Below, one piece after another: positions 1 to 11,938 of a stretch of DNA of 64,000 bases. The translations under genes were made by a program, and so were the position numbers. The notes beneath the pieces were generated by a model. The model had not been told where the DNA came from and searched no databases. It worked only from the letters and a program-made list of their open reading frames with translations. The stretch is from Trichoderma breve (lineage: Eukaryota; Ascomycota; Sordariomycetes; Hypocreales; Hypocreaceae): positions 1,302,001 through 1,366,000 of the forward strand of contig NC_079232.1 in the NCBI RefSeq assembly GCF_028502605.1, given 5' to 3'. How positions within the stretch are numbered: position 1 is the stretch's first letter; each line of letters opens with the position of its first letter.

Positions 1-1807
1 GCGAAACTCGACACAAGTTGATGTTTCATGTTTAGCATGTCTCGATGCAATTATACTTACGATTGGCACAGTTTATGTTGATTCGACTACAGTATGTAAT
101 ACAACACTATCTAGCACTAGTAGCTGCATTGCTGTGCATGGATAACAGTTTCAATGCGGTATCGCACGTCATCTAGAAGCCGAAGCCGCCATCACATGTC
201 TTTGTCTAGCCTTTAGGCATCCTTGAGCAACGCTCGGATCAAGTGGGAATAAGTACAGATTACAAGATTAACTCCGCGTTGAATTCGGACAACGTGTTTA
301 CAACTTTAATGAGGCGCGGCGGAAGCAACTCACCCAAAATAGCTTCAATGCGAGGTCCTTAGCCTTTATGTCGACCAATTTCCATCTCCTGTGATCTCTC
401 TTTGCCGCTGCTACAGCTAGCATGCTTCATAGCTGCAAGGCCTTGAAAGCCAGAACAAAGAGCCATCCATGACTTACTTAGAGTGGCGAAGAGCTGGCCA
501 AATAGAAATCTTGGTTACGGCGTACGTGTCATTTCTACTCTAGCATCTGCAGCCGAGTCAACGCAGGCCTTGTTTGGGCCATGCCGCTGCTGATTCCCCC
601 GCCAGAGCTACGGTGTAATACATGCACACTTACACACGACGTAGCAGCGCCATCATGCATGCAGTTTGCGATAGCAGCACCGAATGGACAGAGAATCACC
701 ACATGTCAGTCGGCTGCCAATAAGACCTTCCTGATGAGGGCCATCGCATCTCGAGCTACTGCGGGGATCGATCCCGTGGCACAGGGATGTTGTATAGTGA
801 GTGCAGGTTAAAAACACAACCCGAGAATCGCGGGGCTTCGCAAAGTTTGACTCAGAGAGCCGGGCTTTGCAACTGCCCATGCTCAGACTCCCCGGCTGAA
901 TCCTAGCTTGCAGACATAGACATGGCCATGGCGAGGATAAAAGCTGACAACGTGGGGACGCGGCGATTGTGAAACCTGGCCTCAGCAGGCAGGTGGCCAG
1001 ATATGGTTGAGGATATCAGAAGCGGCCCTGTGGGTAAGACGGTGTTCCGTTCTCCGAGGTGTACAGTTACAATATGTTGTCAGACCCAGGGTCAATACGC
1101 ATGGATTGTTGGGAGCAGTATTTGTGTTTGCCACTGGGAAATCCTGCTGCAAGCACAGAGTATAGTAGGGCGAATATAGCATAAAGAATCTACCAGCGGA
1201 GGAGAATCCGCGTATCATGGGATCTTTGTTTAAAGCAAACATTCCTCGCGATGCTGGCGAAGGTGGGATGTTGCGCCGGCTAAGCCCCGGCAGCCCACCG
1301 CGTCGTCCATTTGTCTCGGCGGGAATGTGACGTTGGTAGACCACTACTGTACCAAGAGAGGCAAGGAACACATTGCACCACCCGCGCGAGTACCTCTGTC
1401 AGGTATTTTCCCACGCTTCCGCTAGCGCAAAGGTTAGTACCTGTACACAGTACGCCCGTGCTCAGTGGCTTCTACTCCTGATTCTCTCCAAGCATTACGT
1501 GCCAACTGGCCCTTGTCTTCTCCATCTGATATCCGTTCTGCGGTTTATATGTTGCCCTTGCTACCGATCATGATCTCCGTCTAAACCGTCCGCATCTCTT
1601 TCCTCGATTCATTCCTGTACAAGGTACCTACTGCTGCTTTTGCTTGTGTCTTTGACTTCGCGCGCACCTTGAACAGCTCCGATATCCGAACCTAGGCTTG
1701 CGTCTCCATCGTCTTCGCTTCGCTTGCTGACAATCCTTGGCCTGTGTAGAAGCTTCCGATTCGCGCCTTGCTCGCGAGGAGCTGTTCCTTCCGGCGTTCA
1801 ATTGATC
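1..1807. other. Intergenic region and SEC16 5' leader
   Basis: No gene is supported here. The open frames are short (under 130 codons), overlap each other on both strands and have no recognisable protein. The last few hundred bases before the SEC16 start are pyrimidine-rich, as in fungal promoters and leaders. Confidence 0.6.
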
Positions 1808-4800
1808 ATGGCCAGCGAGCCGCTCACCTCATCATGGAATCCGGCACTGATGCCAAATAGCATACATGATGTTCCAGCAGACCACAACGACCACACAATA
1901 CTAGCAGCATCTGCGGAGCCCTTGTCCGAGACCCAAGGCCATGACCTGACACCTGAAGAAGAGCCGGTGGGATTGGATCATCATGAGGGCGGGCGCGATA
2001 CCGAAGACCAGGCTTATTCTCTTGGTGGCGATGTTGAGGGCGATGCTGGGCTAGCTTCGGAGGACCCCGAGCCGCACCACGGAGCTGCTGAGACCACCCC
2101 AGAGCCTTTGGAGCCCGTGGCAGAAAAAGAAGGAGATGCCAATGGAGATGCGGCTGCGACCACTACCCGTACTGCGCAGCATTCAAGCTCCATGTCCTTT
2201 GCTCGGACCTCTCATGAAGTCAGTTTTAGCGATAACGACGAAACCGAGTGGACCCTCTCAAGGACCGACACAGATCCTTTCAAATTCATGTCCCCATCCG
2301 ACAGAACGAATTCTTTCCCTGTAGTGCCTCTGATGGCGGAGGACCCAGAGCGTATCGACGATGTACATCTGCCATCGAATCAGGCGCTTGATGTGCTGGA
2401 AGAGACAGAGAGAGATGTCCACGTTGAAGAAGAAGAGTATCAAGCCGAAGCGCAACCTCAGGCCGGCTTGGATTCGACGTCTGAGCCTGCGAAAGATTCA
2501 CACCGCGGGCATGCGCCGTCTAGATCCATCGGCGGAGACATACAATGGTCGGAGGATGCAGAATCCGAAGCGCGATTCGAGGAGGGAGTTCCACTGATAC
2601 CTCATTCGCACGTCGAACCTGATGCCGCAGCCAGTGGCGAAAATGCCCATATCCCCTCTTTTGATGATGACAACGAGGATGACGACTTCTTCACCCAAAT
2701 CAACCAGTCTGGAGAAGATGCTGCGAACAGGGCAGATGAAATCCCGTCGTTGCAGCGGAAATCGACGATGCAAGTCTTGGCAGCTGCCAGCGTAGAGCCT
2801 TTCTCTCACCAACCCACGCTTGAGGAGACGCCTGAGTGGGATGAAGAAGACCTTATCTCACCGCGTGGTCATGAGATTGAGAAGCCAAATCCGCTCGAGG
2901 GACATGGTAATACGAACGAAACAGGAGCTCCTTCAGGCCAGGATCTTTCGTCAAAGTGGGAACAAGCCTTCGCTAGCGATGATGATGGTGATGATTTCCT
3001 TATTGAAAACACGACGGCAGAAGAAAAAGAAGAGGTGGATGCCGCTGCGTTCTTGGGCAGCGATGATGAAGGTCTTCTGGATGATCTTGATGACGCACCA
3101 CCGCCAACTCAGACCGCACCGCTGAGCTCACAAGCTAGTAGTGTGGTGTCAACGCCTGCTTTTGCGCCTACTACATACGCGCCTACCCAGCAACGGTCGA
3201 CATCCGCCGCTTCTGCCTATACACCTGTCACGACGCCATCACAGCCGTCGTTTTATGGTGTACCTTCTCCCCAGGTGCCGGCATTCCAAGCTGCGCCGCA
3301 ATACGGCCAAGCTCCTCCTCATCCTCCCGCGCAACAGGTGTCAGATTCGCCTAGAGCCCAGAGCTTTGCCGACAAGTCCAAGGGAGGCTATTCGTCGCCT
3401 TATGATCTCCCATCAGATTTGGTTACTTCCACCGTGAAGCCTAGGAAACGAGCCAGCCTGCAGCAGCTACAGCTGGACAACAATTCTTCACTGCAGCCTC
3501 CACCCCCACCGCGAAGCGCCAGCATGAGCGCGACTGAGACGGCGCCTCCAGGCGGTATTCAGAAATCGCCTCTTCTGCGGCACAAGTCGTCAAGTTTCTT
3601 CGAGGACTTGCCGACTGCACCCAGGCCGCGTTCGATCTCTAGACAGAGCACCAGAGCTGTTTCCCCCAACCCATATGCGCTGGCAACCTCCCCCCATGGG
3701 CCGTCTCCCCTGAGTCCTCCCATGGCAACTCAGATTCCGCCTGCTGCTCCTCCAAGTTCGGTCGCCAAGGTGAATCTTGTGGCTCCTGAGCGAGTCAGCC
3801 CTTATGCGCCCCTTCAATCGCCAAGTGGCCCTCTGCCTTCACCGGCCGCCAACGCATCCAGATACTCCCCAGCTCCTCCTCCCCAGGGAACTGTCAGTCA
3901 AAGTGCGCCACCACCGGCCAGCCGGTATTCTCCAGCACCACCTGCATCCCATCCAACTGCTGCATATGCTCCCGCGGTCTCGGCCACACCACCTCAGGCA
4001 GTCCTACCTCACCTTCCGCGGACTTCTAGCCCGTTGGCACATTTCGAGATTAGCAGTGACAAGCCACATGGTGTCAATGGAGAAGTTGTTCACACTGAGC
4101 GACGAGCTAGTTCCTCGTACGAACCAAGACTGACCCGTGTTGCCTCTCTCCCTCCCACCCGCGAGGTTGAGGAGGAAGACGACCAATCTCTCAGTGCGAC
4201 CCGTTCGCCACCGCCCTTGCCCACTCCTTCAGCTCAGGCTACCTTATCACCCCCTAAAAGGCCAGGTTCTGGTTACATACCTAGCGGTTTACCTTCAACC
4301 CAACCAGGGTTTGTTCCACCCCCGCGAGCTCAGACGCAATCTCCTGGGGCTACTCGAGGTGGCCAGTATGGCCCGAAGCCTTTAGAGCACGCTCGTCGAC
4401 CTTCATCTTCGCATTCGCCTGCGTCTCCTCCAGCTACCAAAACTGCATATGCGCCCATCACCCAGCCTCGCTCTACATATCAGGCTATGAGCATGATTGC
4501 TCCCACCGATGGACGGGAACAGGACCCTCTCCAGAGATGGCAAGGTGTTCCTATTATTTCTTGGGGAGTTGGCGGAACAGTAGTTACTTCTTTCCCCAAA
4601 AGCATTCCGAGATATGTCATGAACCAAACGACACCGTCGATGTTGCGATCTCCAGGAGAAGTCAGGGTGCGGAATATCAAGGACATTGAGTCTTTGCAGG
4701 ACCGCCTGGCCAAGTTCCCTGGCCCACTGAAGGGCAAATCGAAGAAGAAAGAGGTGCTTGCGTGGTTAAGTGCTGGAATCGAAAGCTTGGCAAAGGAATT

Positions 4801-7470
4801 GCCAGACGTGTCCTTCCACCCACAGCTTTCTTACGAGGCGAAACGGGCTATTGAGCGCCTGTTGCTGTGGAGGATACTTCGCGTATTTGTCGAGTATGAC
4901 GGTGTGCTGGAAGGCAACCCTGCAGCGGAGAAGGCTGTCCGAGATGTTCTCTCCCCAGGGACTATTACGCCAACTGCGGAAAACGATGCTCTATTTCCGA
5001 CCGATCCAACCATCAGTATCAATGGCACTTCATTGACGTCAATGCAGGCTGATGGCGCCGATTCTGCTACCATGGAACAGATTCGCCATTCCCTTCTCAA
5101 AGGTGATCGTGAAACTGCTGTCTGGGCCGCGGTCGACAAGCGTTTATGGGGGCACGCCATGCTCATTTCCCACACAGTCTCGCCCGACCTGTACAAGCGT
5201 GTTGCGCAGGAGTTTGTCCGCAAGGAAGTCAACCACCCTGGCCAGAATAATGAGTCTCTTGCGGCTCTATACAAAATCCTGTCTGGTAATTATGACGATT
5301 GCGTTGATGAGCTAGTTCCCGTGCATGCCCGTGCCGGCTTGCAGCTGGTCTCGACAGGATCATCTTCCCAGCCGGCCAAGGACTCTATGGAAGGTTTGGA
5401 CAAGTGGAGGGAGACTTTGACTCTCGTTTTGAGCAATCGCAGTGCCGATGACATTCGCGGGCTGAATGCCTTGGGCAAGCTGCTGTCTAGCTACGGAAGA
5501 GCTGAAGCAGCTCACATCTGTTTCATGTTCAGCAGGCAGATATCTGTGTATGGTGGTTTCGATGATCCAAACGTCGATTTTGTCTTGTTGGGATCAGACC
5601 ATCGCCAGAACTCGCACCAAATCGCCAAGGATACGGAAGCTCTGCAACTCAGCGAGGTTTACGAGTACGGCCTTTCTCTTTCAGGCGCCGCTTCAGCAGC
5701 CGCTGGCGCTCCTCACCTGGCAGCCTATAAACTTCACCACGCCATCACATTGGCTGAATACGGCTTCCGGGACAGGGCTCTCCAGTATTGCGATGCCATT
5801 CTTACGGCGATATCTTCTCAGACAAAGAGATCGCCCTATCACCACCAGCTGCTGGAAGCGGCTGTCGACGACTTCATGATACGCTTGAAACAGGCACCAA
5901 AGGAAGAATCCTCCTCATGGATGTCCAAGCCTACCATGAACAAGGTGTCAGACAGTATGTGGAACAGATTCAACAAGTTTGTTGCCGGGGACGAACCTGA
6001 TGGCACCAACGGAACGCCAAATGAGGAAAGCGGTCCATTTGCCCGCATCGGAACCCCATCAATGAGCCGCTCTCCATCTGTTTCCAATTTTGACACTTTG
6101 GGCATCAGCTCCCCCAGCTACCCTGGGGCTGGCGCTCCCGCCGCAACATCGGCCCTGTCGTCAGCGTTGTCTCGATACGCCCCTGCCACCTCTCAGCCTA
6201 CGTATGGCGCCGAATCACCACCGGTGTCGGCGTCATTCCCTCAGGGTGGACGGAACTCGAACGAGTACAATACTAGCACATACGGTGTTTCCCCCTCTCT
6301 TGCTGGCTCTCCACCTCACAGCAATGGATTTGCATCATCAGGCTTCCAGCCGATGACTCCTATCCTTAAAAATGAAGGGTACACCGGATATCAGCCATAC
6401 GGACATCAAGAATCAGCCTCATCGCAGCCGCTCTCTGAAGGATCAGCGGCAGGCCCCTCTACCCAAGGATACCAGCCTATTTCCTACGGATATGAACCTC
6501 CAACGAACACATCTGCATTGGAACCTGAAGACAAAAATGATGGCGTAACTGGAGCTCCATCAAACAGTTATGAACCTCCATCAAGCGGCTATGAGCCTCC
6601 GTCATTCCAGCCTTATGGGTATGAACCGCCGTCGTACGAACCCGGAGTTGGGCCATCTGCAGAAGAAGACGATGATGAACCCAAGCCTAAGAAGAAGAGC
6701 TTCATGGATGACGACGATGATGATTTCTCAGCCCCTCAGCCTAAAGAGAAATCCAAGGCGGAAAAGGATCGTGAGAATGAAGAGATGTTCCGCAAGGCCG
6801 CAGAAGAAGATGGTAAGTGTCTTTGTTCCTCTCACTACTCCATTCTTTTATGAAATCATAAAACTATTTGTGCTAACTGTTAACAGCGAGACGCGCCGCC
6901 GAAGCTGCGCAGGCCAAGAAAGGATGGGGTTTCTCCAGCTGGTTCGGAGGTAGCAAAAAGGAAGCCGGAAGCCCTGGAGAGGCCTCGTCCTCGTCCCCCG
7001 GCAAACCTATCAAGGCCAAGCTCGGTGAAGCGAGCAGCTTCGTATATGACCCAGAGCTCAAGCGATGGGTCAACAAGAAGCCCGGAGCCGAGCAGGTCGA
7101 AGCAAAGTCGGCCACTCCCCCGCCCCCCAAGGCCAGCAGCAGCCCCCGATCCGTCAGCGGAACCCCTCCGCTCAGACAGTTCACGCCGCCTCCTGCACAG
7201 GGCCGATCCAGCGTTCCTCCGTCATCTGGCTTTGGGACTTTGGCTCCGCCGGCAGTCCTCAACAGAGCTCCGTCGCAGGAGAGTCTTAGTGCGCCGCCGA
7301 TGCTGCGGTCCATGTCTGGCGCGAGCACCGATAGCAAGCCCTCTAGCAGACCTACTACGAGCATGAGCAATGCCAGCAGCATCGATGACTTGTTGAGCGC
7401 TGGGCCTCGCAAACCAGGGCAGAAGAAAGCTAGGAAGGCTGGGCGTTATGTTGATGTCATGGCCAAGTGA
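1808..7470 (+). CDS. SEC16: COPII coat assembly scaffold Sec16
   Basis: Sec16 organises ER exit sites and scaffolds Sec23/24 and Sec13/31 during COPII vesicle budding. The model is 1808..6812 joined to 6887..7470 (1862 aa). The intron has a GTAAGT donor, a TGCTAAC branch site and a CAG acceptor. I chose the ATG at 1808 ([10 protein letters not shown]) because the frame upstream has no earlier ATG, and fungal Sec16 proteins start in a similar way. An acidic, Pro/Ser-rich disordered region fills roughly residues 1-900. The central conserved domain begins near residue 915 ([20 protein letters not shown]). The ACE1-type alpha-solenoid that binds Sec13 runs from about 1090 to 1420 ([20 protein letters not shown]). 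The C-terminal Sec16 motif near 1710 reads [18 protein letters not shown]. Length fits the family. Tyr-Glu-Pro-Pro repeats around 1560-1620 are notable. Identification is firm; the exact start is slightly less so. Confidence 0.95.
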
Positions 7471-7844
7471 AAACAACAAACTTATAGAATGTCCAGTGTT
7501 TCTTTCATTCTTCATCTTGCATTGAGCACAGAATCTGTTTCTTTATCAACAACAGCCGGTGGTAGTATTGTATTATAGGATTGGACGTCATGGTACTGTA
7601 ATAATTGTTGGCTGGGGCTTGTTTTTTTACTTGAGACGAAGTTTTGGAACGGTGGAATGATGGCATGAGAGAACGAGAGGATGACTGATGCAGATATACA
7701 TGACTACGCAACATTTTTTGGATATCTTGGATGAGACTAGCAAAAATAAAAAAAGAGCATTTGATCCCCTATCTTTTGAAGTGCGCCGTGAAAGCCCCCA
7801 AATACCTTTGCGCCTGTTTATACCGTCGCCATTCACCTGCTGCC
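7471..7844. other. Convergent 3' ends of SEC16 and HUS1
   Basis: About 370 bases between two converging genes. AT-rich stretches and A-runs fit 3' UTRs and polyadenylation regions. No gene seen. Confidence 0.6.
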
Positions 7845-9060
7845 TTATGCAGTGTATGCTTGGACATGATACTAAGGCTGGAGGTTAGCTTATACATGAA
7901 AGACGTGAAATAGGAGACAGCAAAACTTGCCGTTAGGACTGCATCATCCCCACCTGCATCGTCATAATGTGGTATATAGACGTACAGCACCAAAGAGTGA
8001 TTATGGCAGAAGCATGCAATGACTCTCCCCTCAAGTCTACCTGCACTAAGGACTCTGCTCCAGTCCTTCCCATCGACATAAATCGAAGCCCAAGAGTCAG
8101 GTCCACGGTCGCGAAACTTCGTACTAGGGTGATCCTCGATGGGGACCCTGAGCTGGGCCGGATCTAGCTCCGGGTTATCGAGATCCGTCCAGGCGCTGGA
8201 GATGTCTGCCGTCTCGGTGGCGATGCGCACACGCAGCCCGCCGTGCATGTTTGCGCTGATTTCGAGCCTGGGGGATTTGTTGGAGCCGTTGGAAGCAAGG
8301 GCGAGCTTGGTGAAACGGTCCGAGATGGACTTTAGCTGGAGCAGGGGCGGCAGCTGAATGTGCACATCAGGCTCTTGCAGAACAGGCTGGACGGTCGAGG
8401 CAACGGTGTCTGGATGGAGCACTCGGATGGGAATATCCTGGGTAATAATCTTCTCGTGCTCTCTCCGTAGAGAAGTCTCGAGGTGGGCTGACGAAAAGTC
8501 ATCGTCGTCGCCAAAGGGATCGTCGTGAGATGGTCTGGAGGGCGCAGGTGCATTTCCGTGGGACGGCCTGGATGTAGTAGTGGTGATAGTCATGGATAGC
8601 ACAGGCACGCCCTTCTTCTTGGTGAGGCGCAGAGAAGCTGAGATGCTGTTCTGGGCGGATTTCAGGGCGCGATGGAGTGGCTGAAGAGAGAGTTCCAGGT
8701 TGATGGTGTTGCCTGGCTCGGCGGACTGAATGGTGCAGTTTTCGAAGAGGAAGTCCATTGGCAATGCCCTTTTGCAGAAACAGGTTGGCATTTCATTTAG
8801 TAACGGAGAGAAAGAACAATGAAGGTGATGCCTTACGACCAGATTTGGGATCCCGTGTCCGGCACGACGGTGAAGTGCGCCGTGTCATCGCTCAGGCGCA
8901 GCCATACCAGCTTCTCCAAGGCGGAGAATGCGGCCGTGAGTTCTTTGTGAGGGTGAAGACGGTTAGTTGAATTCATTCACGATGATGATGGGGTTTCTGT
9001 GGTGAAGATGAACTCACTGGCAAATGTGCGAATGTTTTTCAAATCGCTGTGGAATCTCAT
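7845..9060 (-). CDS. HUS1: Checkpoint clamp subunit Hus1 (9-1-1 complex)
   Basis: Hus1 is a PCNA-like subunit of the Rad9-Rad1-Hus1 clamp, loaded at damaged DNA to activate the ATR-type checkpoint kinase in the nucleus. The model on the minus strand is 9060..9018, 8942..8837, 8768..7931 and 7871..7845 (337 aa). The joined N terminus reads MRFHSDLKNIRTFAKLTA, then the Hus1 segment LRLSDDTAHFTVVPDTGSQI, and later CTIQSAEPGNTINLEL, all typical of fungal Hus1. The last intron (7930..7872) starts with GC: donor GCAAGT, branch GCTAACC, acceptor TTAG. Splicing it gives the family C terminus VLTYHVQAYTA followed by a stop; reading through instead gives an unrelated tail. A low-complexity Asp-rich insert lies near residues 145-165. 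The identification is confident from the conserved ends and PCNA-like middle. Confidence 0.9.
7872..7930 (-). other. GC-AG intron of HUS1
   Basis: On the minus strand the intron begins GCAAGTTTTG and ends CCTTAG, 59 nt, phase 0. No GT donor nearby restores the conserved Hus1 C terminus. The branch-like GCTAACC sits just upstream of the acceptor. Confidence 0.8.
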
Positions 9061-9776
9061 CTTGGGGGGAACGTCGTTGACTGGGGCGTGAAAATGGACA
9101 AGTTCACGGAGCAGGTTGAAGTTGGCGGTTGCTGTAGTTCAGCTGGTGTTAGTGGGGGGAACGAGCGCTACAGTACAGTAGCTGGACCTGCCTAGGATTA
9201 CCCAGTGCATCAACGTGTTCATCTATTTAAGTGAGAATGGACGTCTTTATGATTCTGGATTTGCAAAATAAAATGGATTAAGATGTATTTATAGTAATGC
9301 CAAAATATAGAATTAACGGATCTAGCGTTTCAAAGCACATGAACAGGCTGGTGCAGCTAAACTTCAACAATACATGCATACAGTATCACCTTTCATCCCG
9401 TCGAGCAGACGTCTAATACCTGAACCTTCCAAACCCAAGTAGAAGAGCATAGCAAACGTCATCTTGGGCTGAGTAAACAGCTTTCTAGACATTATTTCAA
9501 GTCATGGATCATTTAACGAGAGAAGAGCTGCCATTGAAGGCAAGCACCAGCCCTATCCAGAAGGAAGTCGCTGATTCATAGTAAACTTTGGAGTATCAAA
9601 CACGCACAAGTCGAGCTTACCGTGATAAAACTGGATAGCCAACATTGTCATCAAAGAGGCAGCTACATCTCTGAAAGAGAAAAAGAGAAACGTACTATGC
9701 TTAGATAGAGCGTACACGCCGCATCTGCCACCCTGAAATTTCTCGACTTGACATCCAGCAACGCATTCATATAAAC
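9061..9776. other. Intergenic region upstream of HUS1
   Basis: About 700 bases between the divergent HUS1 and the 298-aa gene. No coding signal or recognisable RNA is seen; it presumably carries both promoters. Confidence 0.5.
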
Positions 9777-10673
9777 ATGATCACACTTTCATTCCAAACA
9801 GCCATCTCTTATCTGCATCATACAATAGTCTGTATGTCTCGTCTTCATCTCCAGTCTCGCTCTGGGAGCTACCACACAATCGTTTCTGCCAGCCAACAAT
9901 TGGAAAAAACAGCAATGAGGATCAGGGACTTTGGCCGATCCGTCAGGGACCATATCACTACATCATGGACGCGTCTGGGGAGAAACCGTGATACGACTCA
10001 GCAAGATCTTGAATCCGGTAGCAGGGAAAACTTGTTCAGTCGCTTGGAACTCAGCCGCAGGGAAATCATGATCAGGCGCGCCATCAGGCAAGAAACACCC
10101 CCTCGGCCTACATATTTACTTCATGATCCTACGTCATTCTCGCCGGTTGAAGGTGTTCGCGTTCGTAGGACTGTTTCCTCCGAATTTAGGCACCACCAAC
10201 TCACCATTAGGGCCCAAGAAGAGTTCACTCCCCCGGGATCTCCAACCGGAACAACTCTTGGAATCCCGGCCGAGCATCTTCTATATGACGACCAGCAAGA
10301 GATGGGTGATATCATCCAGGCTCTCCCTCCCAATTTTGATAACCCCTTTGTCCGACCACGGAGGAGTCTCGCAGATAGCGATGAGAGTTCGGAAACACGT
10401 TCGGACGACTCGATACAATCCAGCTTTCCCAATGTTGCAACTCCCGTAACACAGCCTGGTAGCCCGATGGGCGATTCACCCGTACGTGCAGCTACAGGAG
10501 CTTTTTTGGGGGGGAATCCAGCAAATGGACCCGTGGTATTTGTAGGAGGGGTATATGTAACCGACGGTTCAAACGTCATGTATATATGCAGGCGTTGTGG
10601 CGGAGGAACGGCCCATTACACCCGTGATGAGTGGGATCACGTCTTAAAAATGTCGAGAAAGATGGGGCATTAA
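9777..10673 (+). CDS. Hypothetical protein with one C-terminal CxxC knuckle
   Basis: An uninterrupted frame of 298 codons. I do not recognise the family. The sequence is Arg/Ser/Pro-rich and mostly disordered, with a charged segment near residues 47-110 and an acidic Ser-rich stretch near 195-220. It ends with MYICRRCGGGTAHYTRDEW, a single CxxC plus His that could hold half a zinc site. The first ATG is used here, but the ATG at 9915 (MRIRDFGRSV) is a plausible alternative because residues 1-46 look less protein-like. There is no intron signal. It could be a lineage-specific gene. I am moderately sure it is coding, because of the frame length and composition. Confidence 0.55.
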   Translation: MITLSFQTAISYLHHTIVCMSRLHLQSRSGSYHTIVSASQQLEKTAMRIRDFGRSVRDHITTSWTRLGRNRDTTQQDLESGSRENLFSRLELSRREIMIRRAIRQETPPRPTYLLHDPTSFSPVEGVRVRRTVSSEFRHHQLTIRAQEEFTPPGSPTGTTLGIPAEHLLYDDQQEMGDIIQALPPNFDNPFVRPRRSLADSDESSETRSDDSIQSSFPNVATPVTQPGSPMGDSPVRAATGAFLGGNPANGPVVFVGGVYVTDGSNVMYICRRCGGGTAHYTRDEWDHVLKMSRKMGH

Positions 10674-11328
10674 AGGTATCTCAAGGTTGAGAAACTCTTT
10701 AACTCTGATGGCGGTACATTATTCACGTCTGGGATAGCGACGAAGCGCACAGCGGCGGCATTCAGGGATCTTCATTCTCTTTGGTTTTGTCTTTTAAATT
10801 GCACAGCCAGTTTCAGCGACACGCCATGATTTCATCTCTTTTCGAGCTTTAGACCGGCCACAAGATACCCAGAGGACAGCATCTGATTTTCTGCATTGAA
10901 GAGCGGAGCGAGCGTTTTGTTATAGTATGGAGTGTTTAGGGGACAGCATAAGCAGGTCTTTTCTACTAAAGTCGATAGATGGTGTTATACATATCTAATA
11001 GAAATACAAGGAAGCGGCTATTATCCAACTGTGCTGAATCGTCAATCGCATTTGGCGCCAACTTATACCCAGTATCGAAACGTCAGGCAGATGGTATGTG
11101 AGGCTACTCGTGTGTCTTTACTCTTGAAGCACACTCGGTACGAGGCCGTCTTGGATGAGTCGCCAGTAGTGCCCTGGTGATTGTACGGGCCCCTTCGGCC
11201 TTCGATTATGCCTTTGGAGCAGGTAAACCCCTTGATTGCCAGAAGATGGCGTGATATCTCTAGATGTATTATAATGACATGTTTCCCTTGCGCTTCTCTT
11301 TTATCCATCTCTTCAGCAAACTTTCGTG
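10674..11328. other. Intergenic, convergent 3' region
   Basis: Small frames on both strands look random. No gene or RNA is supported. Confidence 0.5.
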
Positions 11329-11938
11329 TTAATCCGAGTCTGAATCGCTGCTGTCGTCTATAAATCCCTCCTCTAGCCTTATATACAGTCAGCCTGGCAC
11401 GAAGCACAGAACGAAAACGAAATGCATATGGCCGCCAATGGGACTTACTCCCGGCTTAGGCGTCTCTCGTTGTCCGGCCGCCTGGACCGGGCCAGGGCAT
11501 CGAGCACCTGGGCAATGTCCTCGTCTATGTCCTCCAGCTCCTCGCCCTCCTCGAGGTCGCGATCTGGAATGCCGCCGGCCATGGCGATGTCCCTATCTCG
11601 CCGCCATCGGAAGGGGAGGCTAGCGATGCGGACGATGCGGTTGGTGATGCGGTATCGCCAGGAGGTCGTGTGCTCGGATATTGCGTCGATGGGCAGATAC
11701 TGGCTGTATCGGGCGCGGTAGCGGCGCCAGCAGGGCACGACGACGAAGGTGAGGAGGAGGAAGAGGATGAGCGAGATGACGGCGGGGATGACGAGTATCT
11801 GTGGTTTTGCGGCACGCGGCGCGTTAGTCGCGGGCGCATTCAAGTCGGGATTTCGAGCTATCCTTCGATTGTTTCTTTTTTTGGTTTGTTTCTCGGGAGG
11901 GTGAGGCTTACTTTGATACCGCCTAGTGTGTCGCCCAT
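11329..11938 (-). CDS. Small single-pass membrane protein, unknown function
   Basis: Minus-strand model 11938..11912, 11798..11449 and 11377..11329, giving 141 aa. The first exon codes only MGDTLGGIK. The second starts at ILVIPAVISLILFLLLTFVVV, a single transmembrane helix (about residues 10-30), followed by a basic WRRYRARY anchor that suggests a cytoplasmic C-terminal side. The third exon adds LEEGFIDDSSDSDSD, an acidic Ser-rich tail like a casein-kinase-2 target. Donors GTAAGC and GTAAGT and acceptors CAG and AAG all fit. Without the last splice the protein would stop right after RRLSRE. I believe similar short proteins are conserved in Sordariomycetes, but I know no function. The splice model is well supported by reading-frame closure. 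Confidence 0.75.

Noticed and set aside
982..1371. 129-codon minus-strand frame at the left edge
   Set aside because: No domain or compositional sign of protein; overlapped by other random frames.
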